64,000 nt of DNA from Pseudonocardia sp. CNS-139. Lineage in GTDB: Bacteria > Actinomycetota > Actinomycetes > Mycobacteriales > Pseudonocardiaceae. Location of the stretch: contig MKJX01000066.1 of NCBI GenBank assembly GCA_001942415.1, forward strand, positions 1-64,000. Reading direction: 5' to 3'. Under the pieces are notes generated by a model, which worked only from the letters and a program-made list of their open reading frames with translations, was not told the origin of the DNA and did no database searches. Both the position numbers and the translations under genes were made by a program. The first letter of the stretch is position 1. Every line of letters starts with the position of its first letter. This document shows, one piece after another, positions 1 to 11,187 of this stretch.

Positions 1-322
1 GTCGCGTACTCGTCGATGTGCTCCAGGCGGTCGACGTCCAGGCCGTCGAGGCGCTGCATCATCTTCCCGAAGTCGACGCACCACGAGCAGCCCACCACGG
101 TCGCCGTCCGGTAGACGGCCAGCTCGCCCAGCCGCGCCGGCACCGCCTTCGTCGTCGTCCCGTACGCGGCCGCCGCGACCAGCTCGGCCCAGAACGTCCG
201 GCGGTTGTGGCGCAGCACGCCGAAGGCTCGGGCACGTCACCGACGCGCCGCCGCGCGTACGCGTACACCAGCCGCTCGAAGAACCCGGCCTGCGCCTCGG
301 GGACCGCGGGAATCCTCGCCAT
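1..322 (-). CDS. Carboxymuconolactone decarboxylase (AhpD-like) family protein, 3' end cut by window
   Basis: Starts at ATG 322 behind a GGAGGAG ribosome site and runs off the left edge. The N-terminus ([20 protein letters not shown]) is typical of the actinobacterial carboxymuconolactone decarboxylase family. Correcting one missing base near 225 restores a frame with an AhpD-type Cys-X-X-Cys ([10 protein letters not shown]). Family members are small helical thiol proteins acting as hydroperoxide reductases or lactone decarboxylases; the substrate here is unknown. It diverges from the aldo/keto reductase at 505. The frameshift is probably a sequence error because the restored frame is fully family-like. 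Confidence 0.75.
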
Positions 323-382
323 CTCGTCTCCTCCTCGGTTGCTCCTACCGGAAGGACGGGACGGCGGCGGCGGGCGTGACAC

Positions 383-413
383 TTGCCTTCGAGCGCGCTC
401 GAAGTCCTACGGT
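383..413 (+). promoter_or_regulatory. MerR-type promoter/operator with 19-bp spacer
   Basis: A -35 element TTGCCT (383-388) and a -10 element TACGGT (408-413) are separated by 19 bp instead of the usual 17. The spacer holds the perfect 18-bp palindrome CTTCGAGCGCGCTCGAAG (387-404). A long spacer with a central dyad is the signature of promoters activated by MerR-family regulators, which untwist the DNA. It points at the aldo/keto reductase. No merR gene lies in the window, so the regulator would act in trans or sit elsewhere. Confidence 0.65.
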
Positions 414-504
414 CGGGGAGCCGCTGGACCGGCTGCGCCGCCGGCCTCAAGATCACTTCGTACGGTGGGCACTGCGCGCCGTGACCGTTCCCGAGGAGGG
501 ACCC

Positions 505-1505
505 GTGACTGCTCCCACCCCGCCCGCGCGCCGCCTCGGCCCGCTCGGCGTGAGTGCGCTCGGCCTGGGCTGCATGGGCATGAGCTTCGCGTACGGCACC
601 CCGGACCGCGGCGAGGCCGTCGCCACCCTGAACCGGGCGCTCGACATCGGCGTCACGTTCCTCGACACCGCCGACATCTACGGCGGCGGCCACAACGAGG
701 AGCTGCTCGCCGAGGTGCTGCGGCACCGCCGCGACGAGGTCGTGCTCGCGACCAAGTTCGGCATCCAGCTCGGCGCGAACGGGTTCCCGAACGGTGAGGT
801 CGACGCCGGCCCGGCCTACGTCCACAAGGCGTGTGACGCGTCGCTGGCCCGGCTCGGCGTGGACCACGTCGACCTCTACTACGTGCACCGGCCCGACCCG
901 CAGGTGCCGATCGAGGACACCGTCGGCGCGATGGCCGAGCTGGTCGCCGCCGGCAAGGTGCGCCACCTCGGCCTGTGCGAGGCGTCCGGCGCGACGGTCC
1001 GCCGCGCCGCGGCCGTGCACCCCATCGCGGCGGTCCAGTCGGAGTGGTCGCTGTTCAGCCGCGACATCGAGGCCGAGGTGGTGCCCGCGGCCCGCGAGCT
1101 CGGCATCGGGCTCGTGCCCTACAGCCCGCTCGGGCGCGGGATGCTCACCGGCGCGCTCCCCGGCGGGACGTTCGGGGCCGACGACTTCCGCAGCACCCTC
1201 CCCCGCTTCCAGGGCGAGAACCTCGACCGCAACCTCGCGCTCGTCGCGACCGTCCGGGACATCGCCGCCGGGCACCGGGCCACCGCGGGCCAGGTCGCGC
1301 TGGCGTGGCTGCTCGGGCAGGGCGAGGACGTGGTGCCGATCCCCGGCACCAAGCGCGTCCGGTACCTGGAGGAGAACGTCGGCGCGCTCGGCGTCACCCT
1401 CACCGGGCCGGAGGTCGCCGCGCTCGACGCGCTGCGCCCGTCCGCGCCCGGCACGCCAACCCGGCCTGGCTCAACCGCGACACCCCCGAACCCGCCCACC
1501 CCTGA
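505..1505 (+). CDS. Aldo/keto reductase
   Basis: Predicted NADPH-dependent reductase of aldehydes and ketones with a TIM-barrel fold, about 333 residues, normal for the family. The catalytic tetrad is visible: Asp and Tyr in [12 protein letters not shown], Lys in ATKFG, His in YYVHRPD. The cofactor-binding C-terminus is seen as [20 protein letters not shown] 505 was chosen because GAGGAGGG precedes it. One base is missing near 1450, after which the protein ends [16 protein letters not shown] before TGA 1503. The upstream MerR-type promoter suggests induction by a small molecule or redox signal. The same frame stays open to 3561, but that is chance in GC-rich DNA. Confidence 0.88.
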
Positions 1506-1514
1506 CGCACAATC

Positions 1515-1740
1515 CCGCGAGTCGCCGGAAAAGTGCACGCGAGTCGCGGCCTGGGTGACGGCCGCCGGGCGGCCGCACCCCGACTCGCACGCACGAATCC
1601 AGCGACTCGCGCGCACTTTCACAGCGACTCGCGTGCAGTCAGGGCCCGGCTCGCGTGCGCTCAGGGCTCGGCTCGCGTGCATCCAGGCCGCGGCTCGCGT
1701 GGTCTTGCGCACGGACTCGGGTGGGTGGGGTGGTCGCGGC
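1515..1740. repeat. Intergenic short-motif repeat array (family R1), locus 1
   Basis: The gap between the aldo/keto reductase and XdhC genes holds repeated GCGAGTCG / CGACTCGC cores in both orientations, often joined to GTGCACGC or GCGTGCA, for example 1515-1548, 1595-1610, 1625-1640 and 1650-1735. The stretch at 1515-1548 is nearly identical to one at 61199-61230. No coding frame of family character runs through it. Confidence 0.7.
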
Positions 1741-1776
1741 CGTCGGATGTCGGGGCCAGGTCGTACGCTGGCGATC

Positions 1777-2812
1777 GTGGCCGACACGAGCACAGCGGCG
1801 GGACCCAGCCAGGAGAGCACGCTGCGGCAGCTCGGTGCCGCGTTGCGCACGTGGGCGCCCGACGGCGTCGGCGTGGTGCGGGTGCTCGCCCGGCACGGCT
1901 TCGGCACGGTCGAGAGCGGGCAGCTGCTCGCCGGCCGGGGACGGCGCGCTGGCCGGGGTGATCTACCGCGGCACGCTCGACGCCGCGGCGGCCCCGCTCG
2001 CCGCGTCCGCCGTCGGCGCCGTCGCCACCGCGGACGCGCACGTCCCCGAGGCCGTCGCCCTCGACGCCGGGCTCGCGTGCAGCGGCGGCGCCACGCTGCT
2101 CGGCCACCCGCTGCCGGCCGTCCCGGCCGCCGCGCTGGGCGAGGCGCTGGAGCAGGGGGTGCCGGCGGCGCTGGTCTCCACGGTCGCCGGCACGGGCGCG
2201 CTGGTGCTCACCGGCTCCGACCTCACGTCCGCGCACGGCGGGCTGGGCACCCCCGAGCTGGACGACGCCGCGGCCGAGGCGGCCCGCGGGCTGCTGCGCC
2301 GCGGCGCCACGGTCACCGAGCGGGTCGACGCCGGCGGCGCCGAGCTGCTGCTCGACCTGTGGGTGCCGGTGCCGTCCGTGCTGGTCGCGGGGGCGGGCGC
2401 GATCGGGGAGGCGCTGGTGGCGCAGGCCGCGCTGCTCGGCTGGGCGGCCCGCACGGAGACGGAGCTGGAGCCGGTCCGCGCGGCCGTCGCGGCGTTCACC
2501 GACGCCGACGTCCTCGTGCTGCTCGACCACGCGCCGCGGTTCGACGCGGTGCTCGTCGAGGGTGTGCGCCACGGCCGCGGGTTCCTCGGCGCGCTCGGCT
2601 CCCGCCGCACCCAGAACGCCCGCCGCGGCCGGCTGCTCGCCGCCGGGCTCACCGCGGACGAGCTGGCCCGGATCCACGGCCCGGTCGGGCTCGACCTGGG
2701 CGCCCGCACCCCCGCCGAGACCGCCGTGTCGATCGTCGCGCAGGTGATCGCGGCCCGCGCGGGCCGGGCCGGCTCGGCGCTGGGCACCACGGACGGCCGG
2801 ATCGGCGGATGA
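1777..2812 (+). CDS. XdhC/CoxI family protein (molybdenum cofactor insertion/maturation factor)
   Basis: Family members bind and help sulfurate or insert molybdenum cofactor into xanthine-dehydrogenase-type enzymes. The N-terminal XdhC domain follows GTG 1777. The C-terminal Rossmann domain begins near [20 protein letters not shown] and ends with the family-typical [20 protein letters not shown]. One base is missing near 1937. A -10 element TACGCT (1764-1769) lies seven bases before the GTG, implying a leaderless message. The stop overlaps the next start (ATGA), so the two genes are likely co-translated. No molybdenum hydroxylase is in the window. Confidence 0.82.
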
Positions 2813-3561
2813 CCGTACGCCCCGGCTCGCCCCGCACCCGGCCGGGACGGGACGCGCACCCGGACGCGCCCACCGTCCCGCTGTGGAGCGAGCCGCCTGC
2901 CCCGCCCCCGCCCGACCTGCGCGTCCGGCCGCCGCGCCGGCGCCGTGGCTGGGTGTTCCGCGTGCTGGTCGGCGGCATCCTGGTGGGCGCGCTCGTGCTG
3001 GGCGGCACGGCGTTCAGCGTCTGGCAGGTCGCGCGGGTGGACGACCGCCGTCCCGTCGACGCGGTGGTCGTGCTCGGCGCCGCCCAGTACGACGGCGAGC
3101 CCAGCTCGATCTTCGCCTCCCGGCTGCGGCACGCCGAGGCCCTGTACGAGCAGGGCATCGCCCCGCGCATCGTCACCACGGGCGGCGGCCGCGCGGGCGA
3201 CGTCTACACCGAGGCCGAAGCGGGACGGCGGTACCTGATCGGCCGCGGTGTGCCGGCCGACGCCGTGGTCGCCGTCGCGGAGGGCTCCGACACGCTCGGC
3301 AGCCTGCAGGCCGTGGCCGCCCGGGCGAACGCGGACGGCTGGCACAGCGCGCTGCTGGTCAGCGACCCGTGGCACTCGCTGCGCGCCCGCACGATGGCCC
3401 GCGACACCGGCCTCGACGTGTGGACCTCGCCCACCCGCAGCGGGCCGGTCGTGCAGACCCGGGAGACCCAGCTGCGCTACATCGTCCGTGAGACGGCCGC
3501 GCTGCTCTACTACCGGCTCACGCACGCGTCGGTCGACACCGAGACCTCGGGGCTGGGCTGA
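2809..3561 (+). CDS. YdcF/ElyC/SanA-like DUF218 membrane-anchored protein
   Basis: About 250 residues: a Pro/Arg-rich cytoplasmic N-terminus, one transmembrane helix near residues 45-70 ([19 protein letters not shown]), then an extracytoplasmic DUF218 domain. Family markers are [20 protein letters not shown] and the later [22 protein letters not shown]218 proteins (SanA, ElyC, YdcF) are linked to envelope integrity, but their activity is not well defined. The start ATG overlaps the XdhC stop by four bases. The frame is intact. Confidence 0.85.
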   Translation: MTVRPGSPRTRPGRDAHPDAPTVPLWSEPPAPPPPDLRVRPPRRRRGWVFRVLVGGILVGALVLGGTAFSVWQVARVDDRRPVDAVVVLGAAQYDGEPSSIFASRLRHAEALYEQGIAPRIVTTGGGRAGDVYTEAEAGRRYLIGRGVPADAVVAVAEGSDTLGSLQAVAARANADGWHSALLVSDPWHSLRARTMARDTGLDVWTSPTRSGPVVQTRETQLRYIVRETAALLYYRLTHASVDTETSGLG

Positions 3562-3562
3562 C

Positions 3563-4839
3563 GTGCCGTCCTCCCGCCCCGAGCCGTACACGGGCCACGA
3601 CCGCGAACGGCTCGCCGCCGAGCCGCCGAAGGGCACGGCCGGCAGCGAGCGGCGCAGCCCGTTCTCCCGCGACCGCGCCCGGGTGCTGCACTCGGCGGCG
3701 CTGCGCCGCCTCGCCGGGAAGACGCAGGTCGTCGGCCCGGGCGAGGGTGCCGAGATCAGCGGGGTGCCGCGCACCCGGCTCACCCACTCGTTGGAGGTCG
3801 CGCAGATCGGCCGCGGCATGGCCGAGGACCTGGGCTGTGACCCGGACGTCGTCGACACCGCGGGTCTCGCCCACGACATCGGCCACCCGCCCTTCGGCCA
3901 CAACGGCGAACGCGCGCTCGACGAGTTCGGCGTCGGCTGCGGCGGCTTCGAGGGCAACGCCCAGACGCTGCGCATCCTGACGAGCCTGGAGCCCAAGATC
4001 GGCGGCGTCGGGCTGAACCTCACCCGCGCCTCCCTCGACGCGTCCTGCAAGTACCCGTGGGTCCGCCGTGCCGGCGACCGCAAGTACGGGGCGTACGCCG
4101 ACGACGCCGCGGTGTTCGCGTGGGTCCGCGAGGGCGCGCCCGCCGCGCACCGCTGCCTGGAGGCCCAGATCATGGACTGGGCCGAGACGTCGCCTACTCC
4201 GTGCACGACGTGGAGGACGGCATCCTCGCCGGCCGCATCGACCTCGCCGCGCTCGGCTCGCCCGCGGAGCGGCACGCGCTCGCGACGCTGGCCGTCAAGC
4301 ACTTCGGCGCCGACGAGGACGCGCTCGCGAGCGCCGGGGAGGGCCTGCTCGCGCTCCCGGTGGTGGCCGCGGTGCGCGACTTCGCCCCCGCCACCGCGGC
4401 GACGGCGGCGCACGTCGCGCTCAAGCGGCTCACGAGCGAGCTGGTCGGCCGGTTCGTGCACGCGGCCACCGACGCCACCCGGGACCGCTACGGCAACGGC
4501 CCGCTGGCCCGCTACACGGCCGACCTCGTCGTCCCGTCGCAGGCGGCGGCCGAGGTCGCGCTGCTGAAGGCCGTGGCCCTGCGCTACGTGATGAGCGACC
4601 CCGGCCACCTCGCGGTGCAGGCCCGGCAGCGGGAGCTCCTGACCGAACTGGCGGGGACGCTGCTCGCCACCGCCCCGGGGCACCTCGACCCGGTGTTCGC
4701 GGAGGCGTGGGCGGACGCGGCCGACGACGCCGCCCGCATGCGGGTGGTGCTCGACCAGGTCGCGATCCTCACCGACCAGCAGGCCGTGGCCCGGCATGCC
4801 GCGCTCGTGAGGTCCGGGGGGAATCCGGGAAGTCCCTGA
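3563..4839 (+). CDS. dgt: Deoxyguanosinetriphosphate triphosphohydrolase-like protein
   Basis: HD-domain hydrolase that splits dNTPs into deoxynucleoside and triphosphate, about 425 residues. The metal-binding His and His-Asp residues are in [15 protein letters not shown] and [14 protein letters not shown]; the substrate-pocket region is seen as [14 protein letters not shown]. One base is missing near 4185 (the restored reading is [16 protein letters not shown]). GTG 3563 lies two bases after the preceding stop. Its place near glyS matches the actinobacterial core order. Actinobacterial members are usually the type 2 or dGTPase-like form. Confidence 0.92.
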
Positions 4840-4873
4840 GGCGCGCCGGGCCGAACAGGAGCACGATGGGCCC

Positions 4874-5296
4874 GTGCGCACCATCGGGAACGTGCTGTGG
4901 TTCGTGCTGGTCGGCTGGTGGCTGGGGCTCGCCTACGCCGTGGCCGGCCTGCTGGCCTGCGTTCTGATCATCACCATCCCGTTCGGCATCGCGGCCTTCC
5001 GGCTGGCCGGCTACTCGGTCTGGCCGTTCGGCCGCCATGTCGTGATCCGGCAGAACGCCGGCATCGCGTCGCTGATCGGCAACGTGATCTGGATCGTGCT
5101 CTTCGGCTGGGAGCTGGCGCTGCTGCACCTGTTCGCCGGCGTCCTGCTGATCATCACGATCATCGGCATCCCGTTCGGGATCGCGTCGATCAAGCTGTCC
5201 GTGCTCGCGCTCGTGCCGCTGGGCACGCGCGTGGTGGACAGCGACGGCGAGTGGACCACCCCGCGGTACGGGCGCGAGCCCGCCTACCAGCAGTAG
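4874..5296 (+). CDS. YccF domain-containing membrane protein
   Basis: 140-residue integral membrane protein with two similar halves, each holding a hydrophobic hairpin and a near-identical motif: [22 protein letters not shown] and the later [18 protein letters not shown]. This doubled architecture defines the YccF family, whose function is unknown. The frame is intact. A -10-like CACGAT (4862-4867) lies six bases before GTG 4874, so the message is probably leaderless. It converges on glyS, whose stop is two bases beyond its own, leaving no room for a separate terminator. Confidence 0.88.
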   Translation: MRTIGNVLWFVLVGWWLGLAYAVAGLLACVLIITIPFGIAAFRLAGYSVWPFGRHVVIRQNAGIASLIGNVIWIVLFGWELALLHLFAGVLLIITIIGIPFGIASIKLSVLALVPLGTRVVDSDGEWTTPRYGREPAYQQ

Positions 5297-5297
5297 C

Positions 5298-6690
<1,393 letters not shown>

Positions 6691-6792
6691 GGGTGACTCC
6701 AGAACGACGGCGGGTGAATCACCAGCGTAGCGACCCCCGGCGACCGGCTTTCCGAGCGTCCCGGTGTCGGACCGCTCTGGCACCCTGCTCGC

Positions 6793-7987
6793 GTGGTTCG
6801 TCACGTTCCCGTCGCCGAGCGGCGCGCCCGGCTCGCGGTCCGCCACCGGCTGACGCCCGCCACGCGCACCGACGACGTCGTGGCCGTGGCGGCCGACCTG
6901 GCCGGGCTGCACTCCACCGACCCCGTCACCGTGCACCTGTCGGCGGCGGCGCGGATGCGCACGCCCACGCTGCCCGCGGTCGAGCACGCGCTGTACGAGC
7001 GGCGCAGCCTGCTGCGCCACCACGCGATGCGCCGCACGCTGTGGGTGTTCGACCCGGAGCTGGCCCGGGCCGCGCACCATGCCAGCACCGTCACGCTGCT
7101 GGCCCGGCAGCGGAAGCTGCTGCTCGACGCCGTGGCGCGCGAGCCCGCGCTGGGCGACCCGGAGGCGTGGGTCGCCGGCGCGTCCGCGGAGATCCTCGCC
7201 GCGCTCGTCGACAAGGGCCCGCAGAGCGGCCGTGACCTGGGGAGACTCGTGCCGCACCTGGCCGTGCCGCTCACCGTCGGCACCGGTGGGCGCAACTCGC
7301 CGTGCAGTCCGCGCACTCGCGCGTGCTGCTCGTGCTCGGGTTCGAGGGCCGGGTGCTGCGGGCCCGCCCCACCGGCACGTGGATCAACGGCCAGTACCGG
7401 TGGGCCGCGGCGGCGGACTGGGCGCCGGGGTTCGGCGAGCCGCTCGACCCGCAGGCGGCCGCGGCGCTGGTGGCCCGGCGCTGGCTGCGCGCGTCGGACC
7501 GGGCACGCAGGCCGACCTGCAGTGGTGGGCCGGCTGGACGGTCGCCGCCACGAGACGCGCGCTGGCCGACATCGGGGCCGTCGCCGTCACCACCGACGAG
7601 GGTCCGGCGTTCGTGCTGCCCGACGACGTCGACCCGGCCCCGCCCGCGGAGCCGTCCGTCGCGCTGCTGCCGGGCCTCGACCCGTCGACGATGGGCTGGA
7701 GGCAGCGCGCGTTCCACCTCGACCCGGCGTACGTCCCGCTGCTGTTCGACCGCAACGGCAACGGCGGCCCCACCGTCTGGGTGGACGGGCGGGTCGTCGG
7801 CGGCTGGGTGCAGCGCCCGGACGGCGCGCTCGCGCTGCGGCTGCTGGCCGACGTCGGCGCGGAGCGGCGGGCCGAGATCGAGGCGGCCGCGCACCGGCTG
7901 GAGGGCCTGCTCGGCGCCGTGCGGTTCTCGGTCCGGTTCCCGGCGCCGCTGCAGGCGGAGCTGCTCTCTCCGGGAACGTCCGGGTGA
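6793..7987 (+). CDS. Winged-helix DNA-binding domain protein (AlkZ/YcaQ-like superfamily)
   Basis: About 398 residues. The start [16 protein letters not shown] and the central [17 protein letters not shown] and [16 protein letters not shown] are typical of the actinobacterial winged-helix family related to YcaQ/AlkZ DNA glycosylases. Later markers include [19 protein letters not shown] and [11 protein letters not shown]. Frameshifts near 7286 and 7497 break the frame twice. A CACCCT -10 (6781-6786) six bases before GTG 6793 suggests a leaderless message, divergent from glyS. A DNA-repair role is inferred from the superfamily only. Confidence 0.8.
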
Positions 7988-7990
7988 GCG

Positions 7991-8316
7991 TCAGGCGAGC
8001 AGGCTCGGGTGCTCGGTCGCGGCGCCCTCCGCCGCGGTCAGGAGCGTCTCGTACGTCGCGGGCTCGGCCGCGTCGGCCTCCGACAGCAGCGGCACCACGT
8101 GCTCGCGCACGGGGAACGGCGAGAGCGCGCGCCGGTAGGCGTCCACCGACACGAACCGCACGGCGAGCACCCACCGGTCGGGCTCGTCCACCGACCGGCC
8201 CAGCTCGCCGCCGAGACACCCGTCGCCGCGGTGAGCAGCTCCAGCGCCCGCCCGGCCCGCGCGCGGAACTCCGGCGCATCCGCGGGCGGCACCCCGAAAC
8301 GGCAGACCAGCAGCAC
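7991..8316 (-). CDS. Antibiotic biosynthesis monooxygenase (ABM)-fold small protein
   Basis: About 108 residues, starting at GTG 8316 with VLLVCRFGVPPADAPEFRAR and ending HVVPLLSEADAAEPATYETL and a short tail. The dimeric alpha/beta-barrel ABM fold is suggested by the N-terminal strand, the Arg-rich helix and the central WVLAVRFVSVDAYRRALSPF. One base is missing near 8222. It converges on the winged-helix gene with three bases between stops. The substrate is unknown; some family members are heme oxygenases or quinol monooxygenases, but no diagnostic residues were identified. Confidence 0.65.
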
Positions 8317-8413
8317 CGGCCCAGCATCGCAGCACACGCCTACGATGGGAGCTGCGGCCCGTCGGACACCGACCACCGGGAGCGCGGCCGCAGCTCCTGG
8401 GGATGGGACACCG

Positions 8414-8805
8414 ATGTCGATCGTCGCAGGTGCCGCCCCCGCCGGCGCCTCCCCCGAGGAGGCGCACCCCGGGGCGCACCCGACGTCCAGGACGCACGGC
8501 GCCGCGCCCGCACCGGTCCGCACCCCGCACACGCTCGCGGCGGCCGGCGACCTGCTGCGCGCGCTCGCCGCGCCCGTCCGCATCGCCATCGTGCTGCAAC
8601 TGCGCGACTCCGACCGCTGCGTGCACGACCTCGTCGACGCGCTCGGCGTCGCGCAGCCGCTGATCAGCCAGCACCTGCGGGTGCTGAAGTCCGCCGGTGT
8701 GGTGCGGGGTGAGCGGCGCGGCCGCGAGGTGGTGTACTCGCTGGTCGACGACCACCTGGCACACATCGCGTCGATGCCGTGGCGCACGCCGAGGAGGGCC
8801 GATGA
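8414..8805 (+). CDS. ArsR/SmtB-family metal-sensing repressor
   Basis: Winged-helix repressor of about 130 residues. The recognition region is LVDALGVAQPLISQHLRVLKSAGVVRGERRG, quoted in parts: VAQPLISQHLRVLK is the DNA-reading helix. The metal-sensor D/H cluster at the C-terminus (VDDHLAHI) matches SmtB-type alpha-5 sites. One missing base near 8771 hides the natural ending VDAVAHAEEGR; after correction the stop overlaps the zur start by four bases. The ArsR-Zur pairing matches mycobacterial Rv2358-Rv2359, a zinc-controlled operon. A TACGAT -10 lies at 8340-8345. Confidence 0.85.
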
Positions 8806-9224
8806 CGAGCAGCAACGGGCAGGCACCCACCACGAAGGCGCTGCGGGCCACGCGGCAGCGGGCCGCCGTGTCGGCGCTGCTGGACCGGCTCGACGACTTC
8901 CGCTCGGCGCAGGAGATCCACGAGGAGCTGCGCCGGGTCGGCGAGGGCATCGGGCTCACCACCGTCTACCGCACGCTCCAGACGCTCGCCGACGGCGGCG
9001 AGGTCGACGTGCTGCGCACCGGCACGGGCGAGGCCGTGTACCGCCGCTGCACCAGCGTCGACCACCACCACCACCTGGTCTGCCGCCGCTGCGGGCACAC
9101 CGTCGAGATCGAGGGCCCGGCCGTCGAGACGTGGGCGCAGAAGGTGGCCGCGGCACACGGGTTCGTCGAGCTGAGCCACACCGCCGAGATCTTCGGGCTG
9201 TGCAAGGACTGCGGCTCGCGCTGA
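8802..9224 (+). CDS. zur: Fur-family zinc uptake regulator
   Basis: 140-residue Fur-family repressor, intact. The winged helix carries TTVYRTLQTLADGGEVDVL. Metal-binding residues are visible in TSVDHHHHLVCRRCGHTVEI and the C-terminal CKDCG, giving the two Cys-X2-Cys pairs of the structural zinc site. Direct coupling to an upstream SmtB-type sensor (ATGA overlap) is the arrangement of mycobacterial FurB/Zur, in which SmtB releases transcription at high zinc and Zur then represses uptake genes. The Zur assignment rather than Fur rests on this context. Confidence 0.9.
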   Translation: MTSSNGQAPTTKALRATRQRAAVSALLDRLDDFRSAQEIHEELRRVGEGIGLTTVYRTLQTLADGGEVDVLRTGTGEAVYRRCTSVDHHHHLVCRRCGHTVEIEGPAVETWAQKVAAAHGFVELSHTAEIFGLCKDCGSR

Positions 9225-9299
9225 CGCGTCCGGGGGCTCACGCTGGCGCGTCTCAGAACGACACATCCGGCCGCGGCGATCCCGGCTAGCGTGCGCCGG

Positions 9300-9893
9300 G
9301 TGAGCAACGCCGCGAACGGGGCCGTGTCCACGCCGAGCGCCGTCCGCAGGCTCGACGGGCCCGAGGCCGCCGAGCTGGCCGCGCTGTCCGGTGTCTTCGA
9401 GGACCTCCAGTACGTCCTGCGCTGCTGCGAGCACCTCGTCGCCGTACTGGCCCGGCCCGAGCCCGACCCGGCGATGGTCGAGGCACTCTGGACGGGCGCG
9501 CTCGTCGGCTACGTCCGCTGCTTCTCCGGCCGCACCGGGGTGCTCGGCGACGCCGACCTGGGCGAGCTGGAGCTGGAGGGCGACGTCACCGAGTTCCACG
9601 GCATGGTCAAGAAGCTGCGCGACCACTACACGTCGCGGCACGTCAACCCGCGCGAGTCGTTCACGATCGGCGCCGCGCAGGCCAACGACGGCCGCCCGAC
9701 CGGCGTCGCCGTCGTGTCGAGCCCGCGCCCGCTCGTGGACGACACCACGGTCCGGCTGCTCGGTCGCGTCGCCTACGCGCTGAGCGGGCTGCTCGACGCG
9801 CGGATGCAGGAGGCCCAGGCGCGCGTGCAGCAGGCGGCCGAGAAGCTCACGCCGGCGCAGCTGAGCAGGCTGCCGGTGGTGCAGCTCGGGTAA
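9300..9893 (+). CDS. Conserved actinobacterial protein of unknown function
   Basis: 197 residues from GTG 9300, intact and apparently soluble. A TAGCGT -10 (9287-9292) seven bases upstream favours this leaderless start over the in-frame GTG at 9291. Visible features are a helical first half (FEDLQYVLRCCEHLVAVLAR), HGMVKKLRDHYTSRHVNPRE in the centre and an Ala/Gln-rich amphipathic C-terminal helix. I recognise no domain. It converges on the YbjN-like gene with six bases between stops. Confidence 0.75.
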   Translation: MSNAANGAVSTPSAVRRLDGPEAAELAALSGVFEDLQYVLRCCEHLVAVLARPEPDPAMVEALWTGALVGYVRCFSGRTGVLGDADLGELELEGDVTEFHGMVKKLRDHYTSRHVNPRESFTIGAAQANDGRPTGVAVVSSPRPLVDDTTVRLLGRVAYALSGLLDARMQEAQARVQQAAEKLTPAQLSRLPVVQLG

Positions 9894-9899
9894 CCGGTC

Positions 9900-10310
9900 C
9901 TACTGCTCGGGCGTATCGGTCAGCTCGGCCCGCAGGGTGGACGCGTTGCCCACCACCAGCATGAGCAGCGTGCCCATCGCCTTCTCGTCGAGCCCGGCCG
10001 CCGGGAACGCGTAGCGCAGCGTCACGTCCCACCCGGCCGCCCCGCGGATCACGCGGGGCGTGCCGAAGAGCCCCTCCCCCGCGCCCAGTGCGACCCGGAT
10101 CGGGACGTCCGTGTCGACGGGAAGGTCCCACGCGACCACACACGTGAGGTTCAGGACGGCGAGCCCCTCCTCCAGCTCGAAGCCCTGCAGCGCGCAGACC
10201 ACGCCGCCGTGGGCGAAGGTGAGCGCGCCGTCCTCGTCCACGGTGACGTCGTGGAAGCGCTCCAGCGCGGCCTTGGCGATGCCGAGCATCTCGGCGACGC
10301 CGCCGCTCAC
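9900..10310 (-). CDS. YbjN-domain / secretion-chaperone-like protein
   Basis: 136 residues, intact. Alternating strands and helices with [13 protein letters not shown]-like hairpins and the family-like [20 protein letters not shown] and [20 protein letters not shown] suggest the YbjN/type III secretion-chaperone fold, which binds peptides. GTG 10310 overlaps the uppS stop by four bases, so it is the second gene of an uppS operon. Actinobacteria often keep a gene of this type next to uppS, but the cellular role is unknown. Confidence 0.65.
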   Translation of the reverse strand: MSGGVAEMLGIAKAALERFHDVTVDEDGALTFAHGGVVCALQGFELEEGLAVLNLTCVVAWDLPVDTDVPIRVALGAGEGLFGTPRVIRGAAGWDVTLRYAFPAAGLDEKAMGTLLMLVVGNASTLRAELTDTPEQ

Positions 10311-11092
10311 GACGCCTGCCCGGGCTTGTCGAGCGCGCCGCCGAAGCGGCGGTCGCGGCGGGCGTAGATCTCGATCGCCTCCCACAGGTGGCGCCGGTCG
10401 AAGTCCGGGAACAGCGTGTCGAGGAAGACCATCTCGGCGTACGCGGACTGCCACAGCAGGAAGTTCGACGTGCGCTGCTCGCCCGACGAGCGGACGAACA
10501 GGTCGACGTCGGGCATGTCGGGCTCGTCGAGGTACCGCGCGATCGTCCGCTCGTCGATCTTGTCGGGCCGGATCCGGCCGTCCGCGGCGAGCTGCGCGAT
10601 CCGCTTGACGGCGTCGGCGATCTCGGCCCGCCCGCCGTAGTTGACGCACATCGTGAGCGTCAGGACGTCGTTGTGGCGCGTCTTCTGCTCGGCGATCTCC
10701 AGCTCCTTGATCACGCTGCGCCACAGCCGGGGGCGGCGGCCGGCCCACCGGACGCGCACGCCCATCGCGTCCATCTCGTCGACCCGGCGGCGGATGACGT
10801 CGCGGTTGAAGCCCATGAGGAACCGCACCTCGTCGGGGCTGCGCTTCCAGTTCTCCGTGGAGAACGCGTAGGCGGACAGCCACCGGACGCCGATGTCGAT
10901 CGCGCCGCGGGCGACGTCCATCAGCGACGCCTCGCCCCGCCGGTGTCCCTCGATGCGGGGAAGGCCGCGCGCGTTGGCCCACCGGCCGTTGCCGTCCATG
11001 ACCAGTGCGACGTGGTTGGGCACGAGCTCGCGCGGGATCACCGGCGGCCGGGCCCCGGACGGGTGCGGCGGCGGAGGCTGGAATCGGGCCAC
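10307..11092 (-). CDS. uppS: Isoprenyl transferase (long-chain polyprenyl diphosphate synthase)
   Basis: 261 residues, intact. Cis-prenyltransferase motifs are all present: catalytic [30 protein letters not shown], and the C-terminal [20 protein letters not shown] with the substrate-binding Arg residues. It condenses isopentenyl diphosphate units to make the lipid carrier for cell-wall glycans, at the cytoplasmic membrane. Start GTG 11092. It is followed by a YbjN-like gene and lies upstream of recO, as in other actinobacteria, though a DedA gene and a toxin-antitoxin pair separate them here. Confidence 0.95.
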   Translation of the reverse strand: MARFQPPPPHPSGARPPVIPRELVPNHVALVMDGNGRWANARGLPRIEGHRRGEASLMDVARGAIDIGVRWLSAYAFSTENWKRSPDEVRFLMGFNRDVIRRRVDEMDAMGVRVRWAGRRPRLWRSVIKELEIAEQKTRHNDVLTLTMCVNYGGRAEIADAVKRIAQLAADGRIRPDKIDERTIARYLDEPDMPDVDLFVRSSGEQRTSNFLLWQSAYAEMVFLDTLFPDFDRRHLWEAIEIYARRDRRFGGALDKPGQAS

Positions 11093-11187
11093 GGCAGCGA
11101 GCCTACGGGCGACCCGGGGGACGGCCTCAGGGTGATTCGGGCGATCCCCTCATTCCCCCGTCAGCGTGTATCCCTAACCTCGACAGC

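Noticed and set aside
205-3561. A single 1,118-codon open frame spanning the aldo/keto reductase, XdhC N-terminus and YdcF-like genes
   Set aside because: The family boundaries, ribosome sites and -10 boxes show three separate genes; the long frame results from frameshifts and scarcity of stops in GC-rich DNA.
1963-4884. A 973-codon antisense frame over XdhC, YdcF and dgt
   Set aside because: Composition is an Arg/Ala/Pro-rich shadow with no family features, while the plus strand holds recognisable proteins.
6691-6792. T-box or other riboswitch before glyS
   Set aside because: The predicted leader is only about 30 nt and contains no specifier or antiterminator structure.
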